A stretch of DNA of 64,000 nucleotides from Streptomyces sp. AC550_RSS872 (GTDB taxonomy: Bacteria; Actinomycetota; Actinomycetes; Streptomycetales; Streptomycetaceae). The notes below the pieces were generated by a model, which worked only from the letters and a program-made list of their open reading frames with translations, was not told the DNA's origin and ran no database searches. Positions 1-8,806 of this stretch are shown piece after piece; within the stretch, counting starts at the first letter, position 1; each line of letters starts with the position of its first letter. Position numbers and translations under genes: made by a program. Where the stretch lies: contig NZ_JAGMUL010000005.1 of the NCBI RefSeq assembly GCF_019049285.1, positions 1 to 64,000 of the forward strand. Reading direction: 5' to 3'.

Positions 1-606
1 CCCGGCCAGCACCCCCAGCCCCCGCCAGCGCCCCGCGAACACGAACACCAACCCCACCGGCGCCAGCAACGGCTTCAGCGCGACCGACGCCCCGATCACC
101 GCCCCCGCCGCCACCCACCGCCCTCGCCCGGCCAGCAGCAACCCCAGCGGAAGAGCGAGCGCCGCCGTCGCCGTCCAGTTCCCCAACAGGACGAGGTGGG
201 CGAACGGCGCGAACCCGACCGCGAGCCCGAGCAGGCCGAGCGCGGCGAAGCGGCTGTGCGCAGGGATGCCGTAGAGACGTAGAGCACAGATCCAGCCGCC
301 GGCCAGACAGCCGGTCACCGCCAGCGGCACCAGCACGCTCAGCACACCCCGCGGCAGCAGCACCTGGGGCGCCGCCGCCAGCACCGCGCTCGGCAGATAG
401 AGGAAGTGGGAGTCGTCATACGGCGACCCCCCGGCCCACCACACCCGCGCCGCCCGCACGACGATGGCGTGGTCCATCCCTCCGTCCGAGGTCACCCGGG
501 CCGTACGCACCACAAGGGCGCCCAGCACCACCCCGAGCGCGCCCCACAGATGCCACGTCGCCCGTCGTACCAACCACCCGGACATGTCGCTTTTGCGCTC
601 GCTCAC
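1..606 (-). CDS. GT87/DUF2029-like polytopic glycosyltransferase, 3' end outside window
   Basis: The reading frame is open from a GTG ending at 606 (alternative ATG ending at 585) to the window edge, about 202 codons, so the C-terminal part is missing. The translation is almost entirely hydrophobic helices. After the first helix comes a loop of the type SDGGMDHAI...GGSPYDD.FLYLP, which resembles the first periplasmic loop of GT87 (DUF2029) mannosyltransferases that use polyprenyl-phosphate-mannose; the Asp residues there would be the catalytic or metal site. A conserved NWTA and an ALKP stretch follow. Family knowledge gives the membrane location and sugar transfer outside the cell. The donor and acceptor are not visible here. 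It is divergent from the next gene. Confidence 0.7.
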   Translation of the reverse strand, partial: MSERKSDMSGWLVRRATWHLWGALGVVLGALVVRTARVTSDGGMDHAIVVRAARVWWAGGSPYDDSHFLYLPSAVLAAAPQVLLPRGVLSVLVPLAVTGCLAGGWICALRLYGIPAHSRFAALGLLGLAVGFAPFAHLVLLGNWTATAALALPLGLLLAGRGRWVAAGAVIGASVALKPLLAPVGLVFVFAGRWRGLGVLAG

Positions 607-679
607 CGTGTGAACGCTAGGTGCGGGTGCGTCTCTTGGGGCGGACCGGCACACCCTCGGTCCGTCTAAGATGCGCCCC

Positions 680-1564
680 ATGAGCTACGGGCAGCAGGGG
701 GGACCCCAGTCCCAGTGGGATCCCTGGACACCGCATTCCCAGCAGCCGTGGAACAGCGGCACCGACGAGACGCCGGACTGGGCCGCGCTCGCCGAGGCGT
801 CCGAGACGCGCAACAAACGGCGCCGGCTGTTCCTCATCGGCGGCGGCGCACTGGCCACCGTCGCGATCGGTGCCGCGGTCGCCGTGGCCGTGGTGTCGGC
901 GAACGACAGCAACTCGGCCTCGAACAAGCCGGCCTCCGGCGTACCGGGCACCTCGGGCCTGCCGACCCAGCCCACCGCCCCGTCGTTCGCGTCGACGAGC
1001 GCTCCGCCGCCGCTGGACCCGAAGGACTTCATCTCCAGCAAGAGCAAGGACACCGCCCCGCTCAGCGCGGAGTCCCTCTTCCCTGGCACCCAGCTGACCG
1101 TGGGCAGCGACACGGTGTACAAGAAGGGCGCGACGGACGACACGAAGAACTGCTCCGCGGCCACCAAGGGCGGCCTGCCGAAGATCCTCACCGACAACGA
1201 CTGCACCAGCTTCATGCGCGTCTCGTACGTGAAGGACGGCGTCGCGGTGACGGTCGGCGTGGCGGTCTTCGACAACGCGGCGCAGGCCACCAAGGTCAAG
1301 GGCAAGGTCAACACCGACACGGACCTCATCAGGACGCTCCCCGGCAAGGGCATCAAGGACTTCTGCACGTCCGCCTTCTGCCTGGTGACCGCGAACTCCT
1401 ACGGCCGTTACGCCTACTTCACCCTCACCGGCTTCACCAACGGAAAGGACATGACGGACAAGGACACGGAAGCCCTCCAGGTCGGCGAGACCCTGGAGGA
1501 CTTCACCTTCCGTCAGATCCGCAGGCGAGGCGAGATCCAGGCGTCGGCAGCGGCCGGCGAGTAA
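680..1564 (+). CDS. Hypothetical single-pass membrane protein with Cys-containing extracellular domain
   Basis: This is a 294-residue protein that I do not recognise beyond a conserved Streptomyces type. It has a cytoplasmic N-terminus rich in Gln, Trp and Pro, a basic NKRRR stop-transfer flank, one transmembrane helix at about residues 50-72, a Ser/Pro/Thr linker to about 115, then an extracellular globular domain with four Cys (one pair around NCSA...NDCT, one in DFCTSAFC) that could form two disulfides. An ATG nine bases upstream at 671 is also in frame. I prefer 680 because a TAAGAT hexamer ends about 8 bases before it and there is no ribosome binding site, which suggests a leaderless transcript (inference). 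It is divergent from the GT87-like gene. Confidence 0.7.
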   Translation: MSYGQQGGPQSQWDPWTPHSQQPWNSGTDETPDWAALAEASETRNKRRRLFLIGGGALATVAIGAAVAVAVVSANDSNSASNKPASGVPGTSGLPTQPTAPSFASTSAPPPLDPKDFISSKSKDTAPLSAESLFPGTQLTVGSDTVYKKGATDDTKNCSAATKGGLPKILTDNDCTSFMRVSYVKDGVAVTVGVAVFDNAAQATKVKGKVNTDTDLIRTLPGKGIKDFCTSAFCLVTANSYGRYAYFTLTGFTNGKDMTDKDTEALQVGETLEDFTFRQIRRRGEIQASAAAGE

Positions 1565-1643
1565 CGCCCGGCCTCCCCGGCGTCTCCCGCCCTCCGGGCG
1601 GGGGACAATCGCCGCACGAACGCGTCGGGGAGGGGCGGGGACT

Positions 1644-3002
1644 GTGCGGATGCGAGGCCGGATCGGGCTGCTCGGTGCGGCGGCGGGTGCCGCGCTCCTG
1701 GCGCCGCTGGGCATCTGGGCCTGGCCGGAGGAGCCGGACGGGCGACCGGGCGGGCCCGCGCTCGTGCCCACTGATCTGCGGACGCGGGACCCGAGGGCGA
1801 CCGTAGCCGCACGCCGGGTGTACGCCGTGCTGGCGGACCTGGAGAACGACGCCCGCCGCGGCCGCCCGAGCCGCACGGTGATCGGGCAGCACGTCGAGCT
1901 GCACAACGAGCGGTACAACCCCGAGTACGGCGACTACCGGGGCACGAAACAGCCGGGCTACTACTACCGCAAGGCCAGGGACATCACCGGCCGGCTGCCC
2001 GGCTTCGTGGAACTGGACCTCGGGCCGGGGTACGACCTTCCGGGCTGGGCGGTGGGCGAGGCCCGCTCCTACTCCCGGGCCTGGCCGAGCTGCCGGCCGC
2101 ACTGGGGGTACACCGAGGACGCGGTGGACCTGGCGGTCGGCGTGTGGGCGGGCCTGCCCCGGCCGGCCGACGGCTCCTACCGTCCCACCGGCAGGCACAA
2201 GGACTGCGCCGACGGCACCGAGGCCTCCCTGCCGCGGGGCGACGGCGGCCCGGCGGGCATCGTCGGCTTCTCCTTCCACCAGCCCTACCCGGGCAGCCCC
2301 GTCAAGGGCTTCGCGCAGACGCTGCACCGCAACTCACCCGGCGCCCGGGACCCGGACTGGTTCGCCCGGGTGGTCACCCCGGGCAGCACCGAGCACGGAG
2401 ACCTGCTGCGGGACCTCTCCTTCCTCGCGGACCACCTCGGCTATCTCGCCGACCGCGGTGTGCCGGTGCTGCTGCGCCCGTACCACGAGATGAACACGGC
2501 ACCCGGCCGGGGCTTCTGGTGGGCGGGCCAGGACCCCACCGCGTTCCGGCGGCTGTGGCGGCTGACGTACGACTACCTCGTGCACCGGCGCGGGCTGCAC
2601 AACCTGGTCTTCGTGTGGGCGCCGAACTCCTGGGAGGGGACCTACGCCCGAGAGCCACGGGACTACTACCCGGGCGGCCGCCACGTCGATGTCGTGGGCG
2701 TCGACGACTACAGCGACACCCCAGAGAAACCATTCGGCACGGGCGCCTGGACGGAGGTCTGGTACCGGGGCCTCGAGCCGTACCGCAAGCCGCGCGTCAT
2801 CGCCGAGTCCTTCCACGTGCCGCTCAACTCCGCCCGCCCGGACACCCTGACCCGGACGCCGTGGGTGCTGTGGACGGTATGGGGCCAGGCGCTGTCGTAC
2901 GACAACCTCACCGAGCCCCGCCACAAGAACAGCGACAGCGATGTGAAGCGGACATACAGATCACCGAAGGTGATAACGGCCGGTAACTTCGTTAACGATT
3001 GA
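1644..3002 (+). CDS. GH26 family endo-beta-mannanase-like protein, membrane-anchored or secreted
   Basis: A 452-residue protein with an N-terminal hydrophobic segment (residues 7-27) serving as signal peptide or anchor, then a TIM-barrel with GH26 hallmarks: an early GQHVE strand (81-85), the RPYHEMN motif at 278-284 with acid/base Glu282, a FWWAG loop, and IAES with predicted nucleophile Glu388. GH26 enzymes cleave beta-1,4-mannan, mixed glucans or related chains outside the cell. Start GTG is chosen because a GAGGGG Shine-Dalgarno sits about 8 bases upstream; an ATG two codons later is possible. It precedes a GT2 synthase-like gene and a second mannanase-family gene, which suggests editing or release of a polymer made locally. 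Substrate is inferred, not shown. Confidence 0.82.
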   Translation: MRMRGRIGLLGAAAGAALLAPLGIWAWPEEPDGRPGGPALVPTDLRTRDPRATVAARRVYAVLADLENDARRGRPSRTVIGQHVELHNERYNPEYGDYRGTKQPGYYYRKARDITGRLPGFVELDLGPGYDLPGWAVGEARSYSRAWPSCRPHWGYTEDAVDLAVGVWAGLPRPADGSYRPTGRHKDCADGTEASLPRGDGGPAGIVGFSFHQPYPGSPVKGFAQTLHRNSPGARDPDWFARVVTPGSTEHGDLLRDLSFLADHLGYLADRGVPVLLRPYHEMNTAPGRGFWWAGQDPTAFRRLWRLTYDYLVHRRGLHNLVFVWAPNSWEGTYAREPRDYYPGGRHVDVVGVDDYSDTPEKPFGTGAWTEVWYRGLEPYRKPRVIAESFHVPLNSARPDTLTRTPWVLWTVWGQALSYDNLTEPRHKNSDSDVKRTYRSPKVITAGNFVND

Positions 3003-3034
3003 ACACATCTTTCTCACATCAGTTCCAAGAACAG

Positions 3035-3148
3035 ACACATATGTGCAAGGATCAGCCATCTGTTCGGCCTGTTGTTTGGGCGCCCGGGGGGGCTTCTGAG
3101 CGGCGACAGGGCCGAAGCGCCAATGAAGGCGTTGGGGGGCAGAAGCCC
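3035..3148 (+). promoter_or_regulatory. Structured intergenic leader before the GT2 gene
   Basis: The gap between the GH26 and GT2 genes (3003-3243) is AT-richer at its start, contains a perfect 10-base palindrome CACATATGTG at 3036-3045, and then a 9-bp inverted repeat (GGGCTTCTG at 3090-3098 with CAGAAGCCC at 3140-3148) enclosing GC-rich sequence with smaller stems. It could be an operator plus an RNA structure controlling the synthase gene. It does not match a riboswitch consensus that I recognise. Confidence 0.3.
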
Positions 3149-3243
3149 GAAGTAGACGTGCCGTGGTGCGCTGTGTCGCGCCACGGCCGAGATCTGTTGC
3201 TGCCTCAACGCACCACCGATCTCACGGGAGTTCCGCAGTCGTC

Positions 3244-4695
3244 ATGGCATCGACACTGGTCGAGGGGGGCGTGCCGCACTCGCGGCACCATCAGAAACTG
3301 GCGAAGCGCACGGCATCCTGGAAACCGGGAATCCTCCCGTTCCTGCTGCCCTTCGTCCTGCTGGTCGCGTTCGGGCTCTGGAGCTACCGGCCCAGCTCGT
3401 CCCTGATGAGCTGGATCCTGACCGTCGTCTGGTCGCTGCCGGTGGCCGGTGTCCTGGTCGGCATCCAGGGAGCCCTGCTGATCCGCCGCCGGGTCCGCAG
3501 GAGCGACCGGATGACACCGCCCGCTCCCGCCGAACAGGACTTCCTGATCGTCCTGTGCCCGACCATCGGACGGCACGACACCTATCCGGCGCTGGAGCGC
3601 TCGGTCCTGTCGTATGTCGAGCACCTGCCGGAGTGGTTCCCGTACATGCGGGTCGACATCCTCACCGAGGAGGGCTGCGAGGCGACGGAGGCCATCGACC
3701 GGCTCGCCGACTCCCACCCGCTGATCCGGGTCATCACGGTCCCCAAGGACTATGTTCCGGCCAACGGCACCCGCTTCAAGGCCCGCGCCAACCACTACGC
3801 CCACGAGCTGCGCATCGAGGAGGGCGAGGCCCTCGAGTACGTGTGGGTGCTGCACATGGACGACGACACCGGCGTCGGCCCCGACACCGCCTCCTCGCTC
3901 GCCCAGTTCATCAACCGCCAGCGCCGTGCCCACCCCGACGAGGCCAAGCACATGGCGCAGGGCATCCTCACGTACCCGCGTGAGAACGCGGTCAACATGT
4001 TCACCTGGCTCGCGGACGCCGTGCGCCCCGCCGACGACATCGCCCGCTTCCGCGCGCTGACCGGCATGGGCACCCCGGCCGCCGGCGTGCACGGCGAGCT
4101 GCTGGTGCTGCGCGCGTCCGTCGAGGCCGAGATCGGCTGGGACTTCGGCCCCAAGGAGATCGTCGAGGACGCCCGGCTCGCCCTGACCTTCTGCCGCAAG
4201 TACCCGGGCCGCAGCGACTGGTTCAACGGCCGCTGCTACGGCGCCTCCCCCGCCAGCGCCGCCGACTTCGTCAAGCAGCGCGACCGTTGGGCCTGGGGCC
4301 TGGTGGCGCTCTGCTTCAACCGGGCCGTGCCGCTGCGCTATCGCTGGTTCCTGTCGATCTGCGTGACCACCTGGATCCTCGGCCCGCTCCAGCACATCGG
4401 CGCCGTACTGCTCGTGGGCTGGCTCCTCAACGACATGAACACCTCGCCGGTGACCCAGTCCATCGTGCTCCTGTGGGCGCTCAACTTCGCCTACGTCATC
4501 TGGACCTACTGGGAGGGCCTGCGACTGAACGCGCTCGCGTCGGTCAGCGGGCGACGCAAGTGGTGGGAGCCGATCGCGGTGGTCGCACTGATCCCCGTCT
4601 TCTCCGTGCTGGAAGGACTCGGCGGCTTCAAGGGCTTCCTGAAGTTCGTCCGGCGCAAGGAGAACAAGTTCGTCGTGATCGCCAAGCCCGCCTGA
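3244..4695 (+). CDS. Membrane-embedded GT2 polysaccharide synthase-like glycosyltransferase
   Basis: With start ATG at 3244 the protein has 483 residues; an in-frame GTG at 3163 would add an atypical N-terminus. Two transmembrane helices (about 29-48 and 55-80) precede a GT2 domain. The domain shows MDDDTG (Asp206-208, nucleotide and metal binding), a TGMGTPAAG stretch, VEDAR with Glu308-Asp309 as catalytic-base region, and QRDRW at 345-349, the Q-x-x-R-W product-binding motif of processive synthases. Further helices follow from about 367. This layout is that of cellulose, hyaluronan or mannan synthase-type enzymes, which couple polymerisation to export. Flanking GH26 and GH113 genes and a sugar nucleotidyltransferase suggest a mannose-containing product. 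No PilZ domain is present. Confidence 0.8.
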   Translation: MASTLVEGGVPHSRHHQKLAKRTASWKPGILPFLLPFVLLVAFGLWSYRPSSSLMSWILTVVWSLPVAGVLVGIQGALLIRRRVRRSDRMTPPAPAEQDFLIVLCPTIGRHDTYPALERSVLSYVEHLPEWFPYMRVDILTEEGCEATEAIDRLADSHPLIRVITVPKDYVPANGTRFKARANHYAHELRIEEGEALEYVWVLHMDDDTGVGPDTASSLAQFINRQRRAHPDEAKHMAQGILTYPRENAVNMFTWLADAVRPADDIARFRALTGMGTPAAGVHGELLVLRASVEAEIGWDFGPKEIVEDARLALTFCRKYPGRSDWFNGRCYGASPASAADFVKQRDRWAWGLVALCFNRAVPLRYRWFLSICVTTWILGPLQHIGAVLLVGWLLNDMNTSPVTQSIVLLWALNFAYVIWTYWEGLRLNALASVSGRRKWWEPIAVVALIPVFSVLEGLGGFKGFLKFVRRKENKFVVIAKPA

Positions 4696-4715
4696 CCGCC
4701 CGGAAGACCACTGAC

Positions 4716-5957
4716 ATGCGTTCACGACTGCCTTTGCTCGCCATTTTCCCGGTGACCGTCCTCACCGTCGTGCTGGGCGCCCCCTTCCTCCTCGGCGACC
4801 ATCCGGTGCGCTGGGAGTCGGGCTCGGCCCTGCCCAAGATCGTCATGGACGACTCCGCGGACCCCGCCACCCCGGCCGACGGCACGGACGGCACGGGCGG
4901 TACGCCGTCCACGCCCTCCTCGTCCGCGTCCCCCTCCGCCGACGCCCTCCAGGTCGCCAAGCCCTGGAAGAAGGGCATGGCGCAGTGGGGCGTACAGCTC
5001 TACTGGGAGGAGGAGAAGAACAAACGCTCCGACTCGTTCATCGAGAAGCAGGCCCGCAAGCACGCCGAGTACCTCATCGGGCTGGGCGCGAACTCGGTCG
5101 CCCTGTCCTTCCCGTTCTACATCGAGAGCGCCACCTCCAACGAGCTCGCGGCCGGCGCCAAGACCCCGTCCCCCGAGCGCGTCCAGCGAGTGGTGAAGGT
5201 GTTCAAGGACGCCGGCTTCCGCACCACGCTCCGCCCGATCATGGACGAGGGGAACCTGAGTCAGGGCAACGGCTGGCGCGGCAACATCGAGCCCGCCTCC
5301 CGCTCCGCCTGGTTCGCGTCGTACAAGAAGCTCCTCACGCCGTACCTCGAAGCCGCCGACGAGACGAGGACGAACACGTTCGTCATCGGCACCGAGCTCA
5401 ACTCCCTGGAGGGCGACCCGGGCTGGAACACCCTGGTCGACTCCGCCGAGAAGATCTTCTCCGGCGAGGTCTCCTACGACGCCAACTGGGACAACTACGT
5501 CTCCGGCCGCATCAACATGCCGGTCAACCACCTCGGCGTCGACGCCTACTTCCCGGTCAAGGTGGCGGACACCGCGCCCGTCGGCGACCTCGTCGAGGGC
5601 TGGAACGACTGGCTGGACCGGAAGGCCACCGGCCCGCTGCCGAACATCCTCATCGCGGAGTCCGGCATCGGCGCCATGAACGGCGCCTACCACGCGCCCG
5701 GCGACTTCTACGCCCGGCGCACGGTCAACCAGAAGGTGCAGGCCAACTGGTACGACGCCGTCTGCCAGGTCGTCCAGGAACGGAAGATGCAGGGCGTCTA
5801 CTGGTGGTCGATCCACTTCGACGACGACCCGAACACCGCACCCGACGACAAGACCGCCTCCCGGCTGGACTTCGCCGGACGCCCCCTCACCGAGAAGGCC
5901 ATCAAGACCTGCTTCAGCTCTGACTACGCAGGCCCTGGCACCGACACCACGAGCTGA
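4716..5957 (+). CDS. GH113 family beta-mannanase-like protein with N-terminal anchor
   Basis: A 413-residue protein starting 20 bases after the GT2 stop, with GGAAG about 10 bases upstream of the ATG. The first hydrophobic segment (residues 5-26) is a signal anchor, followed by a Thr/Ser/Pro/Gly linker to about residue 78. The TIM-barrel domain carries RPIMDEG (173-179), FVIGTELNSLE with predicted acid/base Glu227, DAYFP, and LIAESGIG with predicted nucleophile Glu315, all typical of GH113 (clan GH-A, beta-1,4-mannanase). It is the second mannanase-family enzyme around the same GT2 gene, so a role in trimming or releasing the GT2 product at the cell surface is likely. Actual activity is inference. 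Confidence 0.8.
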   Translation: MRSRLPLLAIFPVTVLTVVLGAPFLLGDHPVRWESGSALPKIVMDDSADPATPADGTDGTGGTPSTPSSSASPSADALQVAKPWKKGMAQWGVQLYWEEEKNKRSDSFIEKQARKHAEYLIGLGANSVALSFPFYIESATSNELAAGAKTPSPERVQRVVKVFKDAGFRTTLRPIMDEGNLSQGNGWRGNIEPASRSAWFASYKKLLTPYLEAADETRTNTFVIGTELNSLEGDPGWNTLVDSAEKIFSGEVSYDANWDNYVSGRINMPVNHLGVDAYFPVKVADTAPVGDLVEGWNDWLDRKATGPLPNILIAESGIGAMNGAYHAPGDFYARRTVNQKVQANWYDAVCQVVQERKMQGVYWWSIHFDDDPNTAPDDKTASRLDFAGRPLTEKAIKTCFSSDYAGPGTDTTS

Positions 5958-5972
5958 CCGAGCGAGGCAATC

Positions 5973-7073
5973 ATGCAGGAAGCCATCATCCTCGTGGGCG
6001 GCAAGGGCACCCGTCTGCGCCCTCTCACGAACCACACCCCGAAGCCGCTTCTCAACGTCGCGGGTTCCTCCTTCATCCGGCACCAGATAGCGAAGCTGAT
6101 GGACGCCGGCGTCGAACACGTCGTATTCGCCACCTCATACCTGGCGAGCCTCTTCGAGGAGGAGTTCCAGGACTTCTCCCAGGACCTGGAGATCTCCTAC
6201 GCCGTCGAGGAAGTGCCGCTCGGCACGGGCGGCGCGATCCGCAACGCCGGGCGACTGCTGCGCGGCGACGCACCCGACGCGCCGGTCCTCGTCCTCAACG
6301 GCGACATCCTGTCCGGCGTCGACGTGCGGGCCCTCCTGGAGCAGCACGAGGCACGGGACGCGGATGTGACCCTGCACCTCACCCGGGTCGCCGACCCGCG
6401 CGCCTTCGGCCTGGTCCCCACCGACGAGGCCGGAAGGGTGCTGTCCTTCCTGGAGAAGCCCAAGACGGCCGAGGAGATCGTCACCGACCAGATCAACGCC
6501 GGCTGCTACGTCTTCCGCCGGTCCGTCCTCGACGCCATCCCGGCCGACCGCGAGGTCTCCGTCGAGCAGGAGACCTTCCCGCAGCTCGTCGCCGCGGGGC
6601 AGCGCGTGTTCGGCCACACCACGGCCGAGTACTGGCGTGACCTCGGCACCCCGCTGGCCTTCGTGCACGGCTCCGCCGACCTGGTCACCGGCAAGGCGGC
6701 CTCGCCCCTCGTTCAGCGGCCGGCCGGGGCGTTGATCCACCCCACGGCGGTCATCGACCCGACCGCCCGTGTCACGGGCGGCTCGACGATCGGCCCGCAC
6801 GCCGTCATCGGCGCACACGTGGTCGTCGACCGCTCCATCATCGGCGCGAACGTCACCGTGGCCGAGGGCGCCCAGGTGCGCGAGTCCGTGGTGGACCACG
6901 ACTCATCGATCGGCAGCGACTCGTTTCTCCGCGAGGTCGTGGTGGGCTGCCACTCCGACGTCGGCGCCCAGAACGAACTGCCCGCCCAGCTGCGCCTGTC
7001 GTGCGGCATCCGCATCCCGGCCCAGGGTGTGCGCGTCAGCGGTACCGCTGTCGCCTGCCCGACGGTCCACTGA
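5973..7073 (+). CDS. Sugar-1-phosphate nucleotidyltransferase (mannose-1-phosphate guanylyltransferase-like)
   Basis: A 366-residue cytoplasmic enzyme with the NTP_transferase signature GGKGTRLRPLT followed by PKPLLNV (9-28), a VLNGDIL metal-binding strand, FLEKP and a C-terminal left-handed beta-helix of hexapeptide repeats (about residues 245-330). It should make an NDP-sugar from sugar-1-phosphate and NTP. The architecture fits GDP-mannose pyrophosphorylases but is shared with glucose-1-phosphate uridylyl- and thymidylyltransferases, so the nucleotide is not certain. It starts 15 bases after the GH113 gene with GAGG five bases before the ATG, so it is co-transcribed with it and probably feeds the GT2 enzyme. 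Unusual detail: two Cys lie in the last 33 residues. Confidence 0.78.
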   Translation: MQEAIILVGGKGTRLRPLTNHTPKPLLNVAGSSFIRHQIAKLMDAGVEHVVFATSYLASLFEEEFQDFSQDLEISYAVEEVPLGTGGAIRNAGRLLRGDAPDAPVLVLNGDILSGVDVRALLEQHEARDADVTLHLTRVADPRAFGLVPTDEAGRVLSFLEKPKTAEEIVTDQINAGCYVFRRSVLDAIPADREVSVEQETFPQLVAAGQRVFGHTTAEYWRDLGTPLAFVHGSADLVTGKAASPLVQRPAGALIHPTAVIDPTARVTGGSTIGPHAVIGAHVVVDRSIIGANVTVAEGAQVRESVVDHDSSIGSDSFLREVVVGCHSDVGAQNELPAQLRLSCGIRIPAQGVRVSGTAVACPTVH

Positions 7074-7133
7074 AGTCGCCGGTCAGCCCGGACAGTTACT
7101 GGAGAACCGTGACGCCTTCTGTGCCGTTCCTGG

Positions 7134-7163
7134 AGCCGGCCTTCGAGCAGGCCCTGGCCGGCT
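7134..7163. terminator. Inverted repeat between convergent genes, possible bidirectional terminator
   Basis: Perfect 8-bp arms AGCCGGCC (7134-7141) and GGCCGGCT (7156-7163) with a 14-base loop lie between the plus-strand nucleotidyltransferase and the minus-strand truA. There is no clear T-run on either side, so this is a candidate only. Confidence 0.4.
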
Positions 7164-7195
7164 GAGCTCGCCGCCCCTCGCTGCCCGGGCCCGGC

Positions 7196-8053
7196 TCAAC
7201 AGCAGCCGGCCCCGGGCAACGACCGCTTGTTCCGCGCCTCCTTGCTCCGCGCGGCCAGCAACTCGTCGGCCGGGTAGCCCACTTCTTCGAGCGTCAGCCC
7301 ATGGGGCCGTACGACATGCACGGCCGAGTCCCTGACCCCGGCGGCGAGCACCTTGCCCGGCCAGTCCGTCGGCCGATGCCCATCCCCCACGAACAACAAC
7401 GCCCCGATGAGCGACCGCACCATGTTGTGGCAGAAGGCGTCGGCGCGCACCGTGGCCGTGACGATCCCGTCGTCCCCCCGCACCAGACTCAGCTCCTGCA
7501 ACGTCCGGATGGTCGTGGCCCCCTCCCGCTTCTTGCAGTAGGCGGCGAAGTCATGCTCACCCAGCAACGGTCCGGCGGCCTCGTTCATGGCATCGACGTC
7601 CAGCGGCCAGTCGTGCCACAGGACATGACTGCGCAGCAGCGGATCGACGCCCCCCGGATTGTCGGTGACGCGGTAGGCGTAACGCCGCCACACTGCCGAG
7701 AACCGCGCGTTGAACCCACTCGGCGCCTCCCTCAGCGCCCACACCCGCACATCCTTGGGCAGCCGCCCGGCCAGCCGCTTGAGCAGCTTCTCGTGATGCT
7801 CACGCCACACCGCCTCCGGCAGATCGACATGCGCGACCTGCCCCCGCGCATGCACCCCGGCATCGGTACGCCCGGCCACGGTCAGCTCGTGCGTCGCGCT
7901 CCCCGACCGCGTGACGGTCCGCAACGCATCCTCGATCTCCCCCTGCACGGTCCGCTTCCCACCGGCCTGCTTGGCCCAGCCGTGGAAGTCCCTGCCGTCG
8001 TAGGACAGGTCGAGCCGAAGACGGACGTGCCCGGGTGCCACTTCATCACTCAC
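7196..8053 (-). CDS. truA: tRNA pseudouridine synthase A
   Basis: A 285-residue protein that converts uridines 38-40 of tRNA anticodon stems to pseudouridine. The catalytic Asp64 is in the GRTDAGVHA motif (61-69). Other family features are the N-terminal [14 protein letters not shown] strand and the [14 protein letters not shown] segment near the C-terminus. It is the last gene of the minus-strand ribosomal region, 141 bases after rplQ and separated from it by a strong hairpin with a T-run, so it may depend on read-through or its own promoter. The protein ends with a Streptomyces-type basic tail and two terminal Cys. It converges with the polysaccharide locus on the plus strand. Confidence 0.95.
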   Translation of the reverse strand: MSDEVAPGHVRLRLDLSYDGRDFHGWAKQAGGKRTVQGEIEDALRTVTRSGSATHELTVAGRTDAGVHARGQVAHVDLPEAVWREHHEKLLKRLAGRLPKDVRVWALREAPSGFNARFSAVWRRYAYRVTDNPGGVDPLLRSHVLWHDWPLDVDAMNEAAGPLLGEHDFAAYCKKREGATTIRTLQELSLVRGDDGIVTATVRADAFCHNMVRSLIGALLFVGDGHRPTDWPGKVLAAGVRDSAVHVVRPHGLTLEEVGYPADELLAARSKEARNKRSLPGAGCC

Positions 8054-8079
8054 ACAGAGATCCTCTCAGGTACACAAAA

Positions 8080-8112
8080 GCGGGCCCGCCCCTGGAAAGG
8101 GAACGGGCCCGC
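8080..8112 (-). terminator. Rho-independent terminator after rplQ
   Basis: Arms GCGGGCCC (8080-8087) and GGGCCCGC (8105-8112) form an 8-bp GC stem. Reading the minus strand, the stem is followed at once by TTTTGTG, giving the classical intrinsic terminator layout. It lies 27 bases upstream of truA and should end most alpha-operon transcription. Confidence 0.7.
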
Positions 8113-8115
8113 AAT

Positions 8116-8190
8116 CGCCCCGAAGGGGCGCGGGGAACTGCGCGACAAGCCACGACGGCGCCGCGGCCGCAACCGAACAGCCCCCGGCAG
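8116..8190. repeat. Dispersed Streptomyces intergenic repeat, copy A
   Basis: A short hairpin CGCCCC-GAA-GGGGCG (8116-8130) is followed by a GC-rich sequence whose core, GGGGCGCGGGGAACTGCGCG from 8125, is repeated exactly in copy B on the other side of rplQ. Sequences of this type are scattered in Streptomyces intergenic regions; no function is established. Confidence 0.6.
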
Positions 8191-8194
8191 ACGC

Positions 8195-8695
8195 TTAGGC
8201 GTCCTTCGACTCCTCGGCGGGAGCCTCGTCGGCCTTGGTCGTGTCGACCTTGGCCTCAGCAACCTCGGCAACCTCGGCGTCCTTGGCGGCACGCTTGGTG
8301 GCGGCCTCGGCCTCACCCGTGGCCTCCTGCGCGACCGTCAGCGCCTCGACCAGCTCGATGACAGCCATGGGCGCGTTGTCGCCACGACGGTTACCGATCT
8401 TGGTGATCCGGGTGTAGCCACCGGGACGGTTCTCGTACCGCGGGCCGATCTCGGTGAAGAGCGTGTGGACGATGCTCTTGTCCGTGATGACCTGGAGCAC
8501 CTGACGGCGGTTGTGAAGGTCACCCTTCTTCGCCTTGGTCACCAGACGCTCGGCGTACGGCCGCAGACGACGGGCCTTCGCCTCGGTGGTGGTGATACGG
8601 CCGTGCTCGAACAGCGCCTTCGCAAGGTTCGCGAGGAGCAGCTTCTCGTGCGCGGCACTGCCGCCCAGACGGGCACCCTTGGTGGGCTTCGGCAT
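8195..8695 (-). CDS. rplQ: 50S ribosomal protein L17
   Basis: A 166-residue L17, starting [13 protein letters not shown], with the conserved [14 protein letters not shown] stretch and GGYTRI motif of the family. L17 sits near the peptide tunnel exit of the large subunit. The family core ends at about residue 120; the remaining 45 residues are an Ala/Glu/Lys-rich low-complexity tail typical of actinomycete versions. It follows rpoA by 191 bases, a gap that contains a dispersed repeat, and is bounded downstream by the terminator at 8080-8112. Start ATG is clear and matches the family N-terminus. Confidence 0.97.
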   Translation of the reverse strand: MPKPTKGARLGGSAAHEKLLLANLAKALFEHGRITTTEAKARRLRPYAERLVTKAKKGDLHNRRQVLQVITDKSIVHTLFTEIGPRYENRPGGYTRITKIGNRRGDNAPMAVIELVEALTVAQEATGEAEAATKRAAKDAEVAEVAEAKVDTTKADEAPAEESKDA

Positions 8696-8806
8696 TGTTC
8701 TTCTCCTGTGTGTCTGCCCCGGCCGTATCAGGTACCGGGGTCAGTATCCGAGCGAGCGGTTGCCCGTCGGAGATCCGGGCGCCTTTGCAGACGCCCGGAA
8801 GGTCCG

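Noticed and set aside
3003-3243. A known riboswitch (cyclic-di-GMP or cyclic-di-AMP class) before the GT2 gene
   Set aside because: The conserved sequence blocks of those classes are not present; only unspecific stems are visible.
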